Assembly: GCF_000247815.1 (NCBI RefSeq)
Contig: NC_021673.1
Coordinates: 46,115,506 to 46,179,505, forward strand
Length of the DNA: 64,000 nucleotides
DNA from: Ficedula albicollis
Lineage: Eukaryota; Chordata; Aves; Passeriformes; Muscicapidae
Direction of reading: 5' to 3'
Made by a program: the position numbers and the translations under genes. This document shows positions 1 to 11,500 of this stretch, in pieces. Position 1 is the first letter of the stretch; each line of letters begins with the position of its first letter. The notes under the pieces are model-generated. The model did not search any database. It was not told the DNA's origin and worked only from the letters and a program-made list of their open reading frames with translations.

Positions 1-1012
1 GAGCATGGTGTCACTCTGGTAGCTTCACCAAATTACTTAGAACACAACTAGCTGAATATTTGTCATTTCAGTGGATTTATTGGACCAGATAATTTACTCT
101 TGTAATTCTTTCAAAATTTGGACAGACTGCAATTTTTCTATAGTCTTTACTTTGTCTTTTTCTGAAAATATATAGGATGGTAAGTAGACTCTCTAGTCCT
201 GAGTGGAAATTTTAGGTGTTTCTTATAAAAATTGACATAAGAGCTTCTAGAAAGAAGTGACCTATTTACTAAACTGATTTATTAGTGTTTTTCCTTTTTG
301 GGTATCAAATTCTTATTTCATGAGAAGAGTCCTTGACAACTGAGAACAAATACATATGAGGACAAGCAAATCTTGCTTCAGTTAGGGCAGAAGTGGGACA
401 ATGGAAGTAAAAATTGTGGCCAGGGATGCTTCCGAACTTTTATATGATGTGTTGCCTTTTTTTAGCTGTAGTCTTAGTGAATGGGTGCTTGAATGGAAGT
501 GTGAACGATGCAATGATGAGTTGCAATGGCATGTGCACTCTTTTGTCACTGCTAACTTTCTTCTGCTATCCCTGTGACTGTGAGGTAAAACTTTTGTTCC
601 CTTTGAAGATAAATACTAGTAAAAGTGTCTGGGTTTTGCTTTATTTATACAGCATTGCCCTTTTAAATGTAGAATCTATTTCTACCCCAAATGTCATAGT
701 AGTCTAATTCCCTGTACTTAACTTCTGCCATGTGAGTTTTATGCCTAGTCGCTTCTTCATCTCTTTTTTACTGTAGTAATAATTTTTTTCTGTTCAAAAT
801 GAATAAGAAGTCTTTGATATAAAAGCAGTCATGTTTTGTAGAGAAGCTGCTTGCAGTCGTGATTTATCCAACAGCATAGGAGGAATTTTCCAGTTATCCC
901 TCACTGTGTGCAGTGCCACCATATCTTGAGTGAATATTCTAATCTAATAATGCCTTTGTGGTTAATGGGTACTTCTTATAGTAACACATGATTCTGTCTT
1001 CCTTTTTAGCAG
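1..1012 (+). other. MYRIP: MYRIP intron (partial)
   Basis: The window opens inside an intron of MYRIP. The residues that precede exon W1 in the human protein (the Rab27-binding zinc-finger region and following basic segment) are not encoded here, so those exons lie upstream. The stretch is AT-rich. A 97-codon open frame at 414 to 707 has no splice context or recognisable similarity and I treat it as chance. Nothing else is seen. Confidence 0.7.
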
Positions 1013-1093
1013 AAGGAAGTTTGTATGAAGGAAGCTTTGAGAATGAAGAAAGCATTTGTGGCAGTGACTCTACCTTCTACCAACAAACAGAAG
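1013..1093 (+). CDS. MYRIP: MYRIP coding exon W1
   Basis: MYRIP links Rab27a on melanosomes and secretory granules to myosin VIIa/Va and actin. This exon reads, after two phased bases, GSLYEGSFENEESICGSDS and continues STFYQQTEG, close to the human segment SLFESNLENEGSISGSDS. It follows a pyrimidine tract and AG, and ends with one base of a Gly codon before donor GTATGC, which matches the phase of W2. The acceptor is TAGCAG, so the exon may start at 1010 instead, adding one codon without changing frame. It lies just C-terminal to the Rab-binding domain, where the family begins the myosin-binding region. Confidence 0.93.
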
Positions 1094-1699
1094 GTATGCT
1101 GCTAAAATCCTTTGATTAAAAAGCAGTCCTTACACCTTGAATAACTGGACAAGTAGCTTAGAGTGCTGGTAAGTCTTGTCCACAAATCCAGCAATATTTT
1201 GGCTGAACCATTCAGCAATATACTAAAAGTCTTTTGTGTACCATTCTGGGACATCTTGCTTCAGCATTATACCTACTACATGCCTATTCTAATGTGATTT
1301 TCTTAATGTTCAGTTTTTGTAACTTCCTGCCCTATGCTTATATATTTTTTCATTCTCTTTCTTAAATTTTGTTGTTCCTGCTTATAGGAACTACACAAAT
1401 TTTCTTTCAATTATTTCCTCTGAACTATTTTTCTTCTGTCTCAAATAAGCAACATAAAAAATGCCATATTTTATTGTATCTAAGATTTACGTTTAAGCAG
1501 AAAATTAGAGATTGCAACAAATTTCTCAGTCTTAAGATTTTTATTTTACTGTGCATATTTATGATTTGAGGAAATCGCTTTTTCAAGAACAATTTAAGAT
1601 TTGGATGTGTGTCCAGAATATGAGTCTGAATTTTGGAGTGCATTATGCAAAATGTCTGTATATGAAGAACATAGTAGTATTATCTTATTCTTCATCTAG
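1094..1699 (+). other. MYRIP: MYRIP intron
   Basis: Intron between W1 and W2, GTATGC to TTCATCTAG. It is AT-rich; short open frames on both strands at 1369 to 1643 look like chance. No repeat or RNA gene is seen. Confidence 0.85.
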
Positions 1700-1797
1700 G
1701 ACACAGCATGATGGATACCCTTGCTGTGGCTTTACGTGTTGCAGAGGAAGCGGTGGAAGAAGCTATTTCTAAGGCAGAGACCTACAGTGACAGCCTG
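1700..1797 (+). CDS. MYRIP: MYRIP coding exon W2
   Basis: Two phased bases complete a Gly codon with W1, then the exon encodes HSMMDTLAVALRVAEEAVEE followed by AISKAETYSDSL. This is nearly identical to human MYRIP as I recall it. The alternating hydrophobic and acidic pattern predicts an amphipathic helix. MyRIP has been reported as a protein kinase A anchoring protein, and such helices are typical RII-binding elements, so this is a candidate, not proven here. The exon is 98 nt, starts after TTCATCTAG and ends in phase 0 before donor GTAACG. Confidence 0.96.
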
Positions 1798-2111
1798 GTA
1801 ACGCTTTAAAAAAATTAAATAGGACAATCATGTTTCTTTTAATTAATAGTGCTACAAACCAAGTAGATATAAACAAAAACATGATGAAGTAGTGACTATC
1901 TCATGATATACTGAAAGAGTTGGGCATGGGTTTTATGAACTGGTATCCAAGATGCACATTGCATTTCAGAAGGTGACATGCACTTTAAGTGCCTGTAATT
2001 TCTTCCCACAGTGCCAGTAGGGCATATTACCCATTTCCCAATCTGTACATTTTCTGTGGGAGGGCTGGTTTTATGTGACTTTTGAAAATACAAATATCCT
2101 TTTTCATGCAG

Positions 2112-2192
2112 GACAAGCAGAATGAAGCTTGCTACTTGCAGGAGCACAAGGAGGACCTCATAGAAGAGCTGGCCACAACCATTGTGCAGAAG
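2112..2192 (+). CDS. MYRIP: MYRIP coding exon W3
   Basis: An 81-nt, 27-codon exon in phase 0 at both ends, encoding DKQNEACYLQEHKEDLIEEL then ATTIVQK. Human MYRIP has DKQNEASYLRDHKEELTEEL and ATTILQK here. It continues the charged helix begun in W2. The acceptor follows TTTTTCATGCAG. The donor is GTTTGG, weaker than the other donors of this gene, so some skipping is possible; skipping would keep the frame. Confidence 0.96.
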
Positions 2193-3830
2193 GTTTGGCA
2201 TGCTTTTTATACAATGTTTTAGACATCAAACACTGCTAACAGCAAAAAGGATGACACTGACGTAGAAAGTAAAGTTAATGAACTATGACAGTGTAGGCTT
2301 CATCAGCTATGGCTGACAGAGATCAGTTTATAAGAAAGATCAATCCAGTGCCTAACCTGATGTCCTACATGTTCAGAGCTGAGAGGTACCACTCCCTGAG
2401 GTTTGTGTTATCCTTTCTTGGAAGGGAAGGTCCTTGCTTGATGGAATTTTACATCTGTATTTCACTTCTCCACAAAGTTTTCTAATGTCAAGAGGTATAG
2501 CTCTTAACCATATGCATCACTTTCTGAAAGATAAAGTTTGCCTATGTAAAGAAGTATGACTTCTGACCACACCCTCTACTGAACCCTGCATCTGCAACAT
2601 GTTCTAAGAAAACAACATCAATCATTAACCTACAATTCTCTTAATGATGCTGTGAGAGAGACACTCAAAAAATCACAGAACCCTTGGCATGCCTGAATTC
2701 TGTGGCTTTTTACGTAAAGCTCATTTTTCTCCCTGCAAAGCTCATGGTTGACAGAATTAAGGTGGAGGGCTAGTGGGGAAAAAATAGCCCTCGATTGTGT
2801 CTGGATAGTTTGGAGTAAAGCAAGATGAGCATGAGCAGAGCACTGTTAAAGTCCTGTGGTCGGTAAAGCAGCCGCTCTGCTAAGTTAGTCTCCTTTCATG
2901 TGAAATAACCTAGGTGCCAAGTCTTTCTATAGGCTGTGGCATTTAACAGTATATGGATCACACACCAGAAGAGGAACATGTTGTTTATAAGGCTCTCAAG
3001 AAAAGCCAGGAGAGCAACAGCTCACTGGGAAATAGTCTGCCTTCTTTTCTAATGATGACGTTGGACTATGGAGTAAGTCTGTTTATCGAGTCTTTCATAT
3101 CCAGAGCCTCTTTAATGATGATGCTAGACTATGGAGTAAGTCTGTTTATCGAGTCTTTCATATCCAGAGCCTCTCTCAGCTAAGCTTGAATTGCTACTGT
3201 TTTTGTCAAGAGCTCATATCCAGAGCCTCTCTCAGCCAAGCTTGAATTGCTACTGTTTTTGTCAAGAGCTGCCCAACAAGATCTTTTATGCCATAGAATA
3301 ATGTTCGGTAGATATTTTATATTTGAGTTGTGGAAATTAAGTGTAGCAGGATATAATCTGTCAATGTAGGGAGACATGAGCTCTCTCTCTCAGGATGGCG
3401 TAGATTTTCAAAAACAAAAATAGCGTCTAGAGACCTTAGACCTCATTGTTCTCACTAGAATGTGTCTGCATGACACATGCCTTTGAAATTCCCCTTGTAT
3501 CTAGTATTTTATGTCTCTTGGCAGAAAGTCTCGTCTGAGAAAAGACTTGACACTTAGATGCTGCTAAAGTGTTACTGTAGCAACAGGTTTCGATGTTTAT
3601 GCAATTCACCTCTGGTGTTCCTGCAGGCACTGTTATACATTGCACCTATGCTTACAAGCGGTAGGACTTCAGATGAGAAGTAACTGCACGAGCTGGAGCA
3701 AAGGGAAAGTCAGATGCTTTTCTGGGGAGCTTGCCTTGAGACAGGGTTCATCTAGATCTCCTCCATATGGCTCAGACAGTATTTCCCGAGCACCATTTTC
3801 CTGTTTCCCTGTTTCTCCCCTCCGCCGCAG
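2193..3830 (+). other. MYRIP: MYRIP intron with nested tandem duplications
   Basis: Intron between W3 and W4. It holds two overlapping tandem duplications at 3050 to 3270 (listed separately). Sequence near the acceptor becomes pyrimidine-rich and then GC-rich, leading into the very GC-rich exon W4. No other gene or repeat is recognised. Confidence 0.8.
3050..3270. repeat. Nested tandem duplications, periods 63 and 56 bp
   Basis: A 63-bp unit at 3050 to 3112 is repeated at 3113 to 3175 with a few substitutions (GATGACGTTGGAC against GATGATGCTAGAC). A second 56-bp unit, at 3158 to 3213 and 3214 to 3270, starts inside the last copy and differs at CAGCTAAGC against CAGCCAAGC. Both are intronic. 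The open frame across them is a by-product of a period divisible by three. Confidence 0.92.
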
Positions 3831-4024
3831 ATTATAAAGAAGCAGAAAGGCAAACCCGAGCAGGCCGAGGCCTTGGAATGGCGGCCGCCGTCGCGGAGGG
3901 GGGGGGGGGGGGGGGGGGGGAATGGCGGCCGCCGTCGCGGAGCAGCGGCCTGGCGCCGGGCGCCGTCTCGGAGCAGAGCGTGCTGGCGTTCCCAGGGAGC
4001 CGCAGGGGCTCCTACACCTTGTGG
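3831..4024 (+). CDS. MYRIP: MYRIP coding exon W4, frame-shifted as assembled
   Basis: The exon opens with IIKKQKGKPEQAEALEW, matching human IIRKQKSKSEQQ, straight after a CCGCCGCAG acceptor. It ends GSYTLW before a strong GTGAGT donor, matching human ALW before RSQSAF. In between lies a run of 23 G at 3898 to 3920, flanked by two identical 23-bp copies (3876 to 3898 and 3920 to 3942). The copies are 44 bp apart, so the reading frame differs on the two sides. Without the 44 bp the exon would be 150 nt, 50 codons, phase 0 to 0, as its neighbours require. I think the insert is an assembly or sequencing artefact; a real frameshift allele is the alternative. The exon is far more GC-rich and less conserved than its neighbours. 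Confidence 0.85.
3876..3942. repeat. Direct 23-bp repeat flanking a poly-G run
   Basis: Two identical 23-bp copies beginning GAATGGCGGCCGCC flank 21 additional G residues, inside MYRIP exon W4. The pattern is an uninterrupted homopolymer bounded by perfect copies of the same sequence, with total displacement 44 bp. It is typical of a failed overlap at a contig end in a GC-rich exon. Confidence 0.97.
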
Positions 4025-5033
4025 GTGAGTGGCACGGCGCAGCTAGCCGGCTTGTCTGGCGCCCGACACCACGAGACTGCAGTCATGGATAAGCATGGCA
4101 CAATAATTAGTAGCAGAGAACAGTAATTAATTCTGTGTCTGGACAATCTCTCAATTTCCTACTTTCCTAACATCCCATGGGCCATGGAGGTACATCACAG
4201 GCATTGTGTTGTTTTGGTGATTGTGTTGGGGAAGACTAAATTTGTGATATGAGCAGTGTCACTGCTTGATTTGAATGCTGACAGGACTCAATGCCTCAGT
4301 GTTTATTCCTCAGAACAGTTCTGCTCACCTAACGTTTTTGTAGGTCTTAGCTGAGTGTTATGTTTTCTTTTGTATAAAGTTAGGGTTCTGTAATGTTTTT
4401 CTCCTTAGCTATCTTGCAGAAAACAGCCACCACCAGCAGCAAAAGAGTAAACTCAGCTGCAGAGCACCATTTATGTCTTACACCAAAGAGTGATTCCTCT
4501 TTCTACTTATTTCTCAGCACAATGTCTGTCTCCTGATATAAAGCTGAAGAAAATCTGACAAGCTACATTAGTAACAGTTTTAAAAGAGCAGTGAGTAAAA
4601 AGAAGTGAAAACAAGCTGTAGGCTTGGACAAGCACTTTGACAATCAGAGAGGGAAGACAGTGACAGATGAGTTAATTCCAGTGCATTTTGACACTGTGGT
4701 TTAAGCTGCTGCTCCCAAGTGTCCTGCTACTGTTCCAGTAACCACCTCTCTCCCCTGCTAAGCAGAACCACCAGAACTAAACGTTGGCTATGTCCTAGTT
4801 CCAAGCTAAGTTTGTTCACTTACACTCCCAGTAAGAACAGATTTATGCCAGAATATTGACTGTGGACCAGAGTTGCTGAGACACAGACTCACATCCTAGT
4901 CTTCTACTTATTTTTACTTATTTGCAAAATGAAGGGGTACTGCCTGTAATGTGCCACTGTTAATAAGTGATCAGAAGTTAGGGTGAGCATGATTTATGTG
5001 CTTTGCTCTGTCACTCCTAGGCAAGTTGTCTGT

Positions 5034-5133
5034 GGAATATAAAAGCCAGGAGAGAGTTAATTTTGTGTTTGAAACAAATGACGGAATATAAAAGCCAGGA
5101 GAGAGAGTTAATTTTGTGTTTGAAACAAATGAG
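5034..5133. repeat. Two-copy tandem duplication, about 49 bp
   Basis: The unit beginning GGAATATAAAAGCCAGGAGA occurs at 5034 and again at 5083. The second copy has one extra AG in a GA run. The second copy also contains the stop-proximal end of the antisense open frame at 5108 to 5569. Confidence 0.93.
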
Positions 5134-5569
5134 TTTTCTTTCTGAAGTTTAAAGACAGGGCTTGGAGAAATATGCTGTTCAAATCCTCAGTCATAATACT
5201 AGAAGCCTGTTCTGCACTTGGAGAGTTAACCTTGAACTCAGCACTTTTTGAAATTCGCTTCTGAAGTAACAGTTTAGTCTTGATTTTTTTGCCAGAGGGA
5301 GGCTCATTGGTTTGAGTGATAGTAGACTTTATGAAAAACACTGGAGAAACAGAAATGTCATGCACTAAGGTGCAAACAACTTCAAAACCTCTGTAGCCAT
5401 CAGTCAATACTAGAGATCCAGATGTGCACAGTATTTTATAAGGACACTCTACCTCTGTACTGGGTCTTTTGCCACATTTTTCACCATTTGTTCCAATTGT
5501 TTTCCTACAGTGCTTTAAGGAACACGAATTAATTTGGCCATCTGCTGTGAGTTGTTCCATCTCTCCCAT
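5108..5569 (-). CDS. Unrecognised antisense open frame, 153 codons
   Basis: A - strand open frame inside a MYRIP intron starts at an ATG at 5569 and stops at 5108. The translation starts MGEMEQLTADGQINSC, is hydrophilic, has several Cys in its first half and a Lys-rich stretch (SGKKIKTKLLL) in the middle, and ends KKTHLFQTQN. I see no signal peptide, membrane segment or family I recognise. The frame is open for a few codons upstream of the ATG before a stop. It could be chance, a fragment of a processed pseudogene, or an exon of an antisense gene. Confidence 0.2.
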   Translation of the reverse strand: MGEMEQLTADGQINSCSLKHCRKTIGTNGEKCGKRPSTEVECPYKILCTSGSLVLTDGYRGFEVVCTLVHDISVSPVFFIKSTITQTNEPPSGKKIKTKLLLQKRISKSAEFKVNSPSAEQASSIMTEDLNSIFLQALSLNFRKKTHLFQTQN

Positions 5570-8500
5570 AAATTTACTTTCTGCCTTTTGCTTTGCTAGG
5601 GTTGTGTTATCATATTATTTTCTCCTTTGAAGTGTGTATATGTTTATTTTTGCTTTGCTCTGAGTAGAGGAAAATTTTATTAGTATGACCAGACACCCTT
5701 GTAAAGGAAGTATAGATCCAGTCTTGGCCATAGCTAAGATAGTTGCACTTATTTTAGGCTGTTAGCACAATTAAAGTCACAGAACCTGGGCCTGCTGGAA
5801 AGTCTACTGCAAGGCAATTTGTGCAGAGCAAATGTAGAGCACTTACAGCCTGCTTGATTCTCATCAAAAGTGCTGAAACAAATCAAATTCCTTTTCCTGA
5901 GCTTGCTTTCCATTCCACTTTGTTTTCATCCAGTGACAAATGGAAAGCATGCATCTGTCAGTAGATTTGGGGGACTAAACCACATCTCTTTCACTTCTGT
6001 ATATCGTGTGAGAAAGCTATCTTTTCTGCCAGAAGAATTGCAATTTTTTCTCTTTCCAAAACAAAACCTAGCTTCTATAGAAGCTGGCATAGAGGCCTTA
6101 TGCCAATTGCAGGCAAAGCTCCTTACTGCCTCCCAGGAACTCTTGAGTCCAAGTCTGTAACAGCAAATCTTCCTGGATTCCACTACAAGAGGTGAAGTTT
6201 TCTTAGTTCCTAAATGATGACATTATGTTGACCAAAAAAACGCAAACTCTTGGTTTGTGTATATACACCCTAACATTGATCTGTGTGTGATGGCTTAGTT
6301 TAGGCAGAGATCTGTCTGCAGTGATATAAACCTTTTAATTTTAGTACATACCACAGCTCACAAGGGATCTGCTGCAACAGATTTATTAGCACAGGTGTTC
6401 CTAGTGTAACCAAGGTTTTTGTAGACAGACACAGTGACCACAACAATCCCAAGGGAAGGAAGAAAAAAACCCAAGTTTTCATTTTTTTTCTATCAAAGCT
6501 GTCCAAGAGACTATTACTGTGTCAGAGTTATGTATGTGAACCTGTTTCCCAGTAAAGGTTATTTACCTAGAACTTCCCCGTTTAAGTATTTCTTTGGTAC
6601 CAGGCTAACAAATCAGCAGAGGCAGGATAGATTAAATAAAAGGAAAGAATAAACATGATTAACAGAAAGACTGACATATAGGGGAAAGATAGATAAGGAT
6701 AGCAAATCCTAAGGCAGTCAGAATTTAGTATTTTAAAATTGAAAATTTATCTTAGAAGAAATATGTTTTTGTTTTCTGTGCAGAAGATAATACATGCGCT
6801 TTTGCTAGCACCGTGAAACTAATAATACATAACTCAGGACAATTGCATGCTGTAACACTGGCCTTTAGAAACTCATGTTTATTCTTGCATTGCTTTTTAT
6901 TGCCATAGTCACTTCTTACCGAGTCAAGGGATGCTGTAATAATCCCAGACACCACCTTGTGGTTTCACCTGCCAAGCAATTTTTCTTTTTAGCACAGCTA
7001 TTTGTGTGCAGCTCATCCATATCAGCCAGAAACTTCCAGTGGTCTCTGGAAGCCCTGCATTACCTCCCTGATCATCCAAAACCACATGCTTTGAGAAAGG
7101 AATTAAATAAATTAAAGTTCCTCCCTTCCCCCCTCCAAACTATGGTAGTGATTGTGTAACTGCAGTACCCACAGTGTGCTAGTAGCTGTAGACATTGCCT
7201 TCTTCTTTTTTCTCCCTCTTAGATTTCTTTGAGATCCCTCACCCAGGCTAAAAATAGTGAAACAGGGCTGAATATTTTATTTCCTCATCTCATAAAAAGA
7301 GATGGATGGCACCATCTGTTTCTCATTACCAATAGGCAAAAGCTGTGCAGTGTTGGGATAGGAGGAGTGCAGAGCAATGGGTGGGTGATTCTCTGCTCTC
7401 TCAGTCCAGTTCACCCCCCATACAGCACTGCCAGCCAGAGAGCAAACGACCAGTTGGCAAATTGTATCCCATTTAAACATTGATGGAGTGAAGGCACCCT
7501 GGTGTGTTTTAAGTGCTGTATTAGTGGTCTTTATTTTACAGCATAAAGAATGCATATATATAAACAGAAGCTCATCCATAATTTATAGTACATAAAACAG
7601 CTAGGGATATAGGGAAAAGGAGGATTTCATTATATACACATTATGATGCACCTCAGGGAATGCAGAAATATACTGGTTAAGTTAATTATAAGGTCCACAG
7701 TGTACTGACAGTTGTTTATTTTTTCTTCCTTTTTTTTCTCCATTTGATTTGCTTTAAAGAGTAGGAAGGTTCCACAAGTTTGAGGTCTGTCACTGCTTTG
7801 GAAATCCATCAAGATTTTGCAGGTGCTCTTTACCTTTTTAGGTTTGTCTCAAACAAAATTACTTGAATAAAACCTTTTTTGAGAAGGAATCCTGTTCAGC
7901 AGTCATGCAGCACAGTGGAAGAGTGATTTCAGATGAGGGGGGCATAGCACTGTAGGTACCAGCTGACATCAGTTCATACTAGTCAACGACTGCATCAGAA
8001 ACATCACATTCATGTGTAATACATAAATGTGTCATGCCAGAAGGAAGGTGGAGCTTTTAACTTCTGTACAGGAGCTGGCATCAGAAGGTTGCATGGTGCG
8101 TTTTGCTTGGGACCTACTTCCAGTGAGGCGGGTGTGCATTCATCCAGAAGCCGATCAGCTGCATCCCACTGGGTAATTTGCGGTATTGTTTCCTTGAAAG
8201 AGGCCAACTACAGCACCATCTTCTTTGTACAGAATGGGAAAGAACAGTGCATTTTGGGATGGAAAAGCACTCAGTGCTCTAAAAAATAATGTGTCTTTTT
8301 CACTAATATTTACTATTTGAAGATCCAACCTTATCTAAATACTTTCCAGATTACAGGTAATACTGGCATCTGCTGAGTCCACAGGTGACAATGTAACATT
8401 GTAATCTCACTGCAAAAACTATCTGGATTTCAGATTAAGAAGACTCCATCCATGGTAATCTGGTTGATTTCCCTCCTTCCACTGCTGCAGAAGGGTAGGA

Positions 8501-11500
8501 TACAAACTAGTCTGTGATTCTGACTCAGCAATTAGTGCCAGATTTTAAGGCTCAGGTTGCTAAATAATCAGTGCAAGGCTAAACATGACAACATTGTCCT
8601 TTTAAAGTTTTTTGTGTAACTTGAGTTTGTAATTCTTCTTGATATGTATCTCTAGCATAAGATTACTGGTTTTTGGTTTCACAGTTCTATCCACGCACTT
8701 GACAAACTTCCAAGATGATTTTGGATGCTAGGTACATGATTGAACCCATGCAGGCCTACATCAGCTGCATTGTGCTTACTGTCAGCAAACAAGATAGGTT
8801 TTAAGGCATGAAAGGGAGTAGGAAAAAGGATGAAGAAGGGTGGTCAATGTATAATGTTATTTTCCAAATAATTAAGCTCATATGTTGTTCTTTCAGCTTT
8901 ATTCTGTTTTAAAGATGCTATCATAATACATCCAGGGTTTTGCAGAATTTTCAGGTATAACTTAAAACCTATGATGCTCAGAGCTAGGCTGCCTGACAAA
9001 CCTTACTTTATTTTTAGATTAAATCAAGGTGTATATTGCCAGAGGAAGAAGTAAATAAACACAGAACACTTAAGGCTTCTTTTTTCTGGAGTTTGAGTAG
9101 GAGACACAGTGATTCTCTCTGAAGGGTGAGTCCTGTGCTGAGCACAGCTTTGTAGATGAGGGTCAGAACAGGACATGAAAGGTTGCTCAGGAAACGGAGA
9201 CACCTAGAGATGGATAAAAAAAGAATAGTTCTGTTTAGTGAAGAATATTCCGATGAAAATAAATGATGTGTTTATGTGTAAGGCTGCAGTTAGACCTGAA
9301 ACGTGGGTGCCAACTCACTTCCTCCCACTACCCTCTTATACAGAAGCACTTTTCCAGAGAGGTGTGCTAGTAGCAAAGCAAAATCCTCCTGTCCTACACC
9401 AGAACCAGGGATCTGGCTTTTGCTGTTCCTCTTTCTCTTCTGCAAGTAAAATGGTAGTACTGTCACTACAGGATACTAACTGAGCTCTCAGTGTCTTCAA
9501 AGAGGGAAGTGTCTTCCCTGTTTGTTCTTGGTTTCATTTGTTTAGGTGAGCATTTGTTTTCACGACATGACATAACACATTTGAAGTATTGGAGGAGGGA
9601 AAAAGAATGGGCTCTAGGTGCACATGTGAAGAGCAGTAATGGCTAAATGCATAAGGGTACCTTGTAAAGGCACTGTCTGGATTACAGTTCAATTGGTATA
9701 TCTAGCCTCTGTTCCAAACTTCAACAGACTTGTTCATGTAAATCCATTACATCGATCAAACCATGATATTTTTTGCTCCTAGCACTTTCCTAAATTGTTA
9801 ACCCTGTAAGTACAATAAAAGGATGTTTATACTAGCATTTTGGGATCAATATGAAATATCCATTATTACCAGCTTACAAATTCCCTGCAAACAAAGCAGT
9901 AGCACTTTCACATGTGGGGCCAGCTTTTTTTCTTTTTTTACACTATAGGTGGTGATGTAGAGCTGCTGGCATGCCCACCAGCATTGGGTGTGTTGAGGAA
10001 TAACCTCTTGTCTCTCTCCCTTACAACCCTCCTCTCCATCTGGTTAATCAAGGTCAGCTAATCCAAACCGAACCAAAATAAATGTGCACCCAAATGTGAC
10101 TTCACATATCACTACACAGCTGTGCAATTCATCCTGCTGACAGACCCATTCCTGATAGCTAATCATTATTTTTGTAGTCTTTTTAAAGGTACAGTGCTTT
10201 TAAAGGAATCAGATGTCTAAGCGTCCTGTAGAAGGATGGAAAAAATCCATTGCAGCCAGGATACATCTGTCACTAGTGAACGAAAAGCTGGCTTGGGCAG
10301 ACCCTAGAAAGACATATGTTCTAAGGATTTTGCAGGAGAGGGACCAGTCATTTTTGTTTTCTCCCAGCCTGCTGTTCAAGGGTTTGCCCTGGTGGCTGAG
10401 ATATCCACAAGGGGTGGTTAGGAGGGAATTTTCTTTCAATTGAGTGTGAAAATCTGCATGTTCTTGCCCTTTTTCAGAAGGTTGTTAGCAGATCCTTTGC
10501 CATGAACAAGATTAACTAAGGAACAGATGCTCAAAACCCTTGGTATTTCACTCCCACTGCTAGATGTCTGGACTGCATTCATTTGAGCAGAGCAAAAATC
10601 ACTTCCAGGATAAAAAGCTGTGGCAGAGTGGCACCATTTGCAAGCTCATACTGTCTCCTTCCTGGTGTGGGAGTTTTCTTACCAAAGGATGCATAAACTG
10701 TTAATGCCTAGGGATTGCTGCTGTATTTGATACCAGACCTGCTGGTTCTGTCTGTGCATTGATTGTATTCACAGATCACAGCTGAGAAGGGGATTTGCTG
10801 CACCACTGGCAGGCACAGCTGCAGAATTTGCAAGGGAGGAGAGGGGATCAATGAAGTTGCATTCCAGTCATCTGAGTTTATGTGTCAGTTCTAGGTTGAC
10901 TCCCTGAATAAACAAGGTAGTCCTCAAAACCCAACTTAGCACTCAGGTCAGAGCTTGCCCAGCACAGGATTCTGCTGCCCAAATCCAGAGTTGCCTGCCC
11001 TCAGCATGGGTGTTGAGGTCCCTGTGCCTGCTAGGGCTCCTACTGTGGTGACCCTGCAGCTGCCTTGTGGCACCCGGGGTCCCCAGTCCCTCCTGAACCT
11101 GGGAGAGTCCTTGATCTATTCCAAGTATTTATGGAATTTATTACTGTTTCACTAGTTATACCAGACTGAAGCATAATGTGAGGGTGGAAGCAAGGTGAAA
11201 TAGGAGGGAAGTGGGGGAAAAAAAACCCGTGATCCAGTGGTAAAGTCCCATCAGATGCTTTTGGGACCCATTTTGAATTACCATTTTGGCTTTTTTTTTT
11301 AGGGGAAAGAGGAATTCTTTTTCATCTTTTGGTGAAAACTCATACTTTTTCATATTCTAGTGCAAAATCTTGATGTTGTCTCTCTAAACAATATGCATAC
11401 ATATAAGGCAGTTATTCAAGGGAAAGAATCTATAGGTTATCAGTATCAGACTCAATATTCTTTATGGTGGTTTATAAAGTTGCTCTTGCTTTTGGTTACT

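Noticed and set aside
2953..3183. 76-codon frame with an internal repeated peptide
   Set aside because: The peptide repeat comes from the 63-bp intronic duplication, whose period happens to be a multiple of three.
3767..4126. 119-codon ATG open frame over exon W4
   Set aside because: It uses the wrong frame before the poly-G run and the right MYRIP frame after it; it is an artefact of the 44-bp shift.
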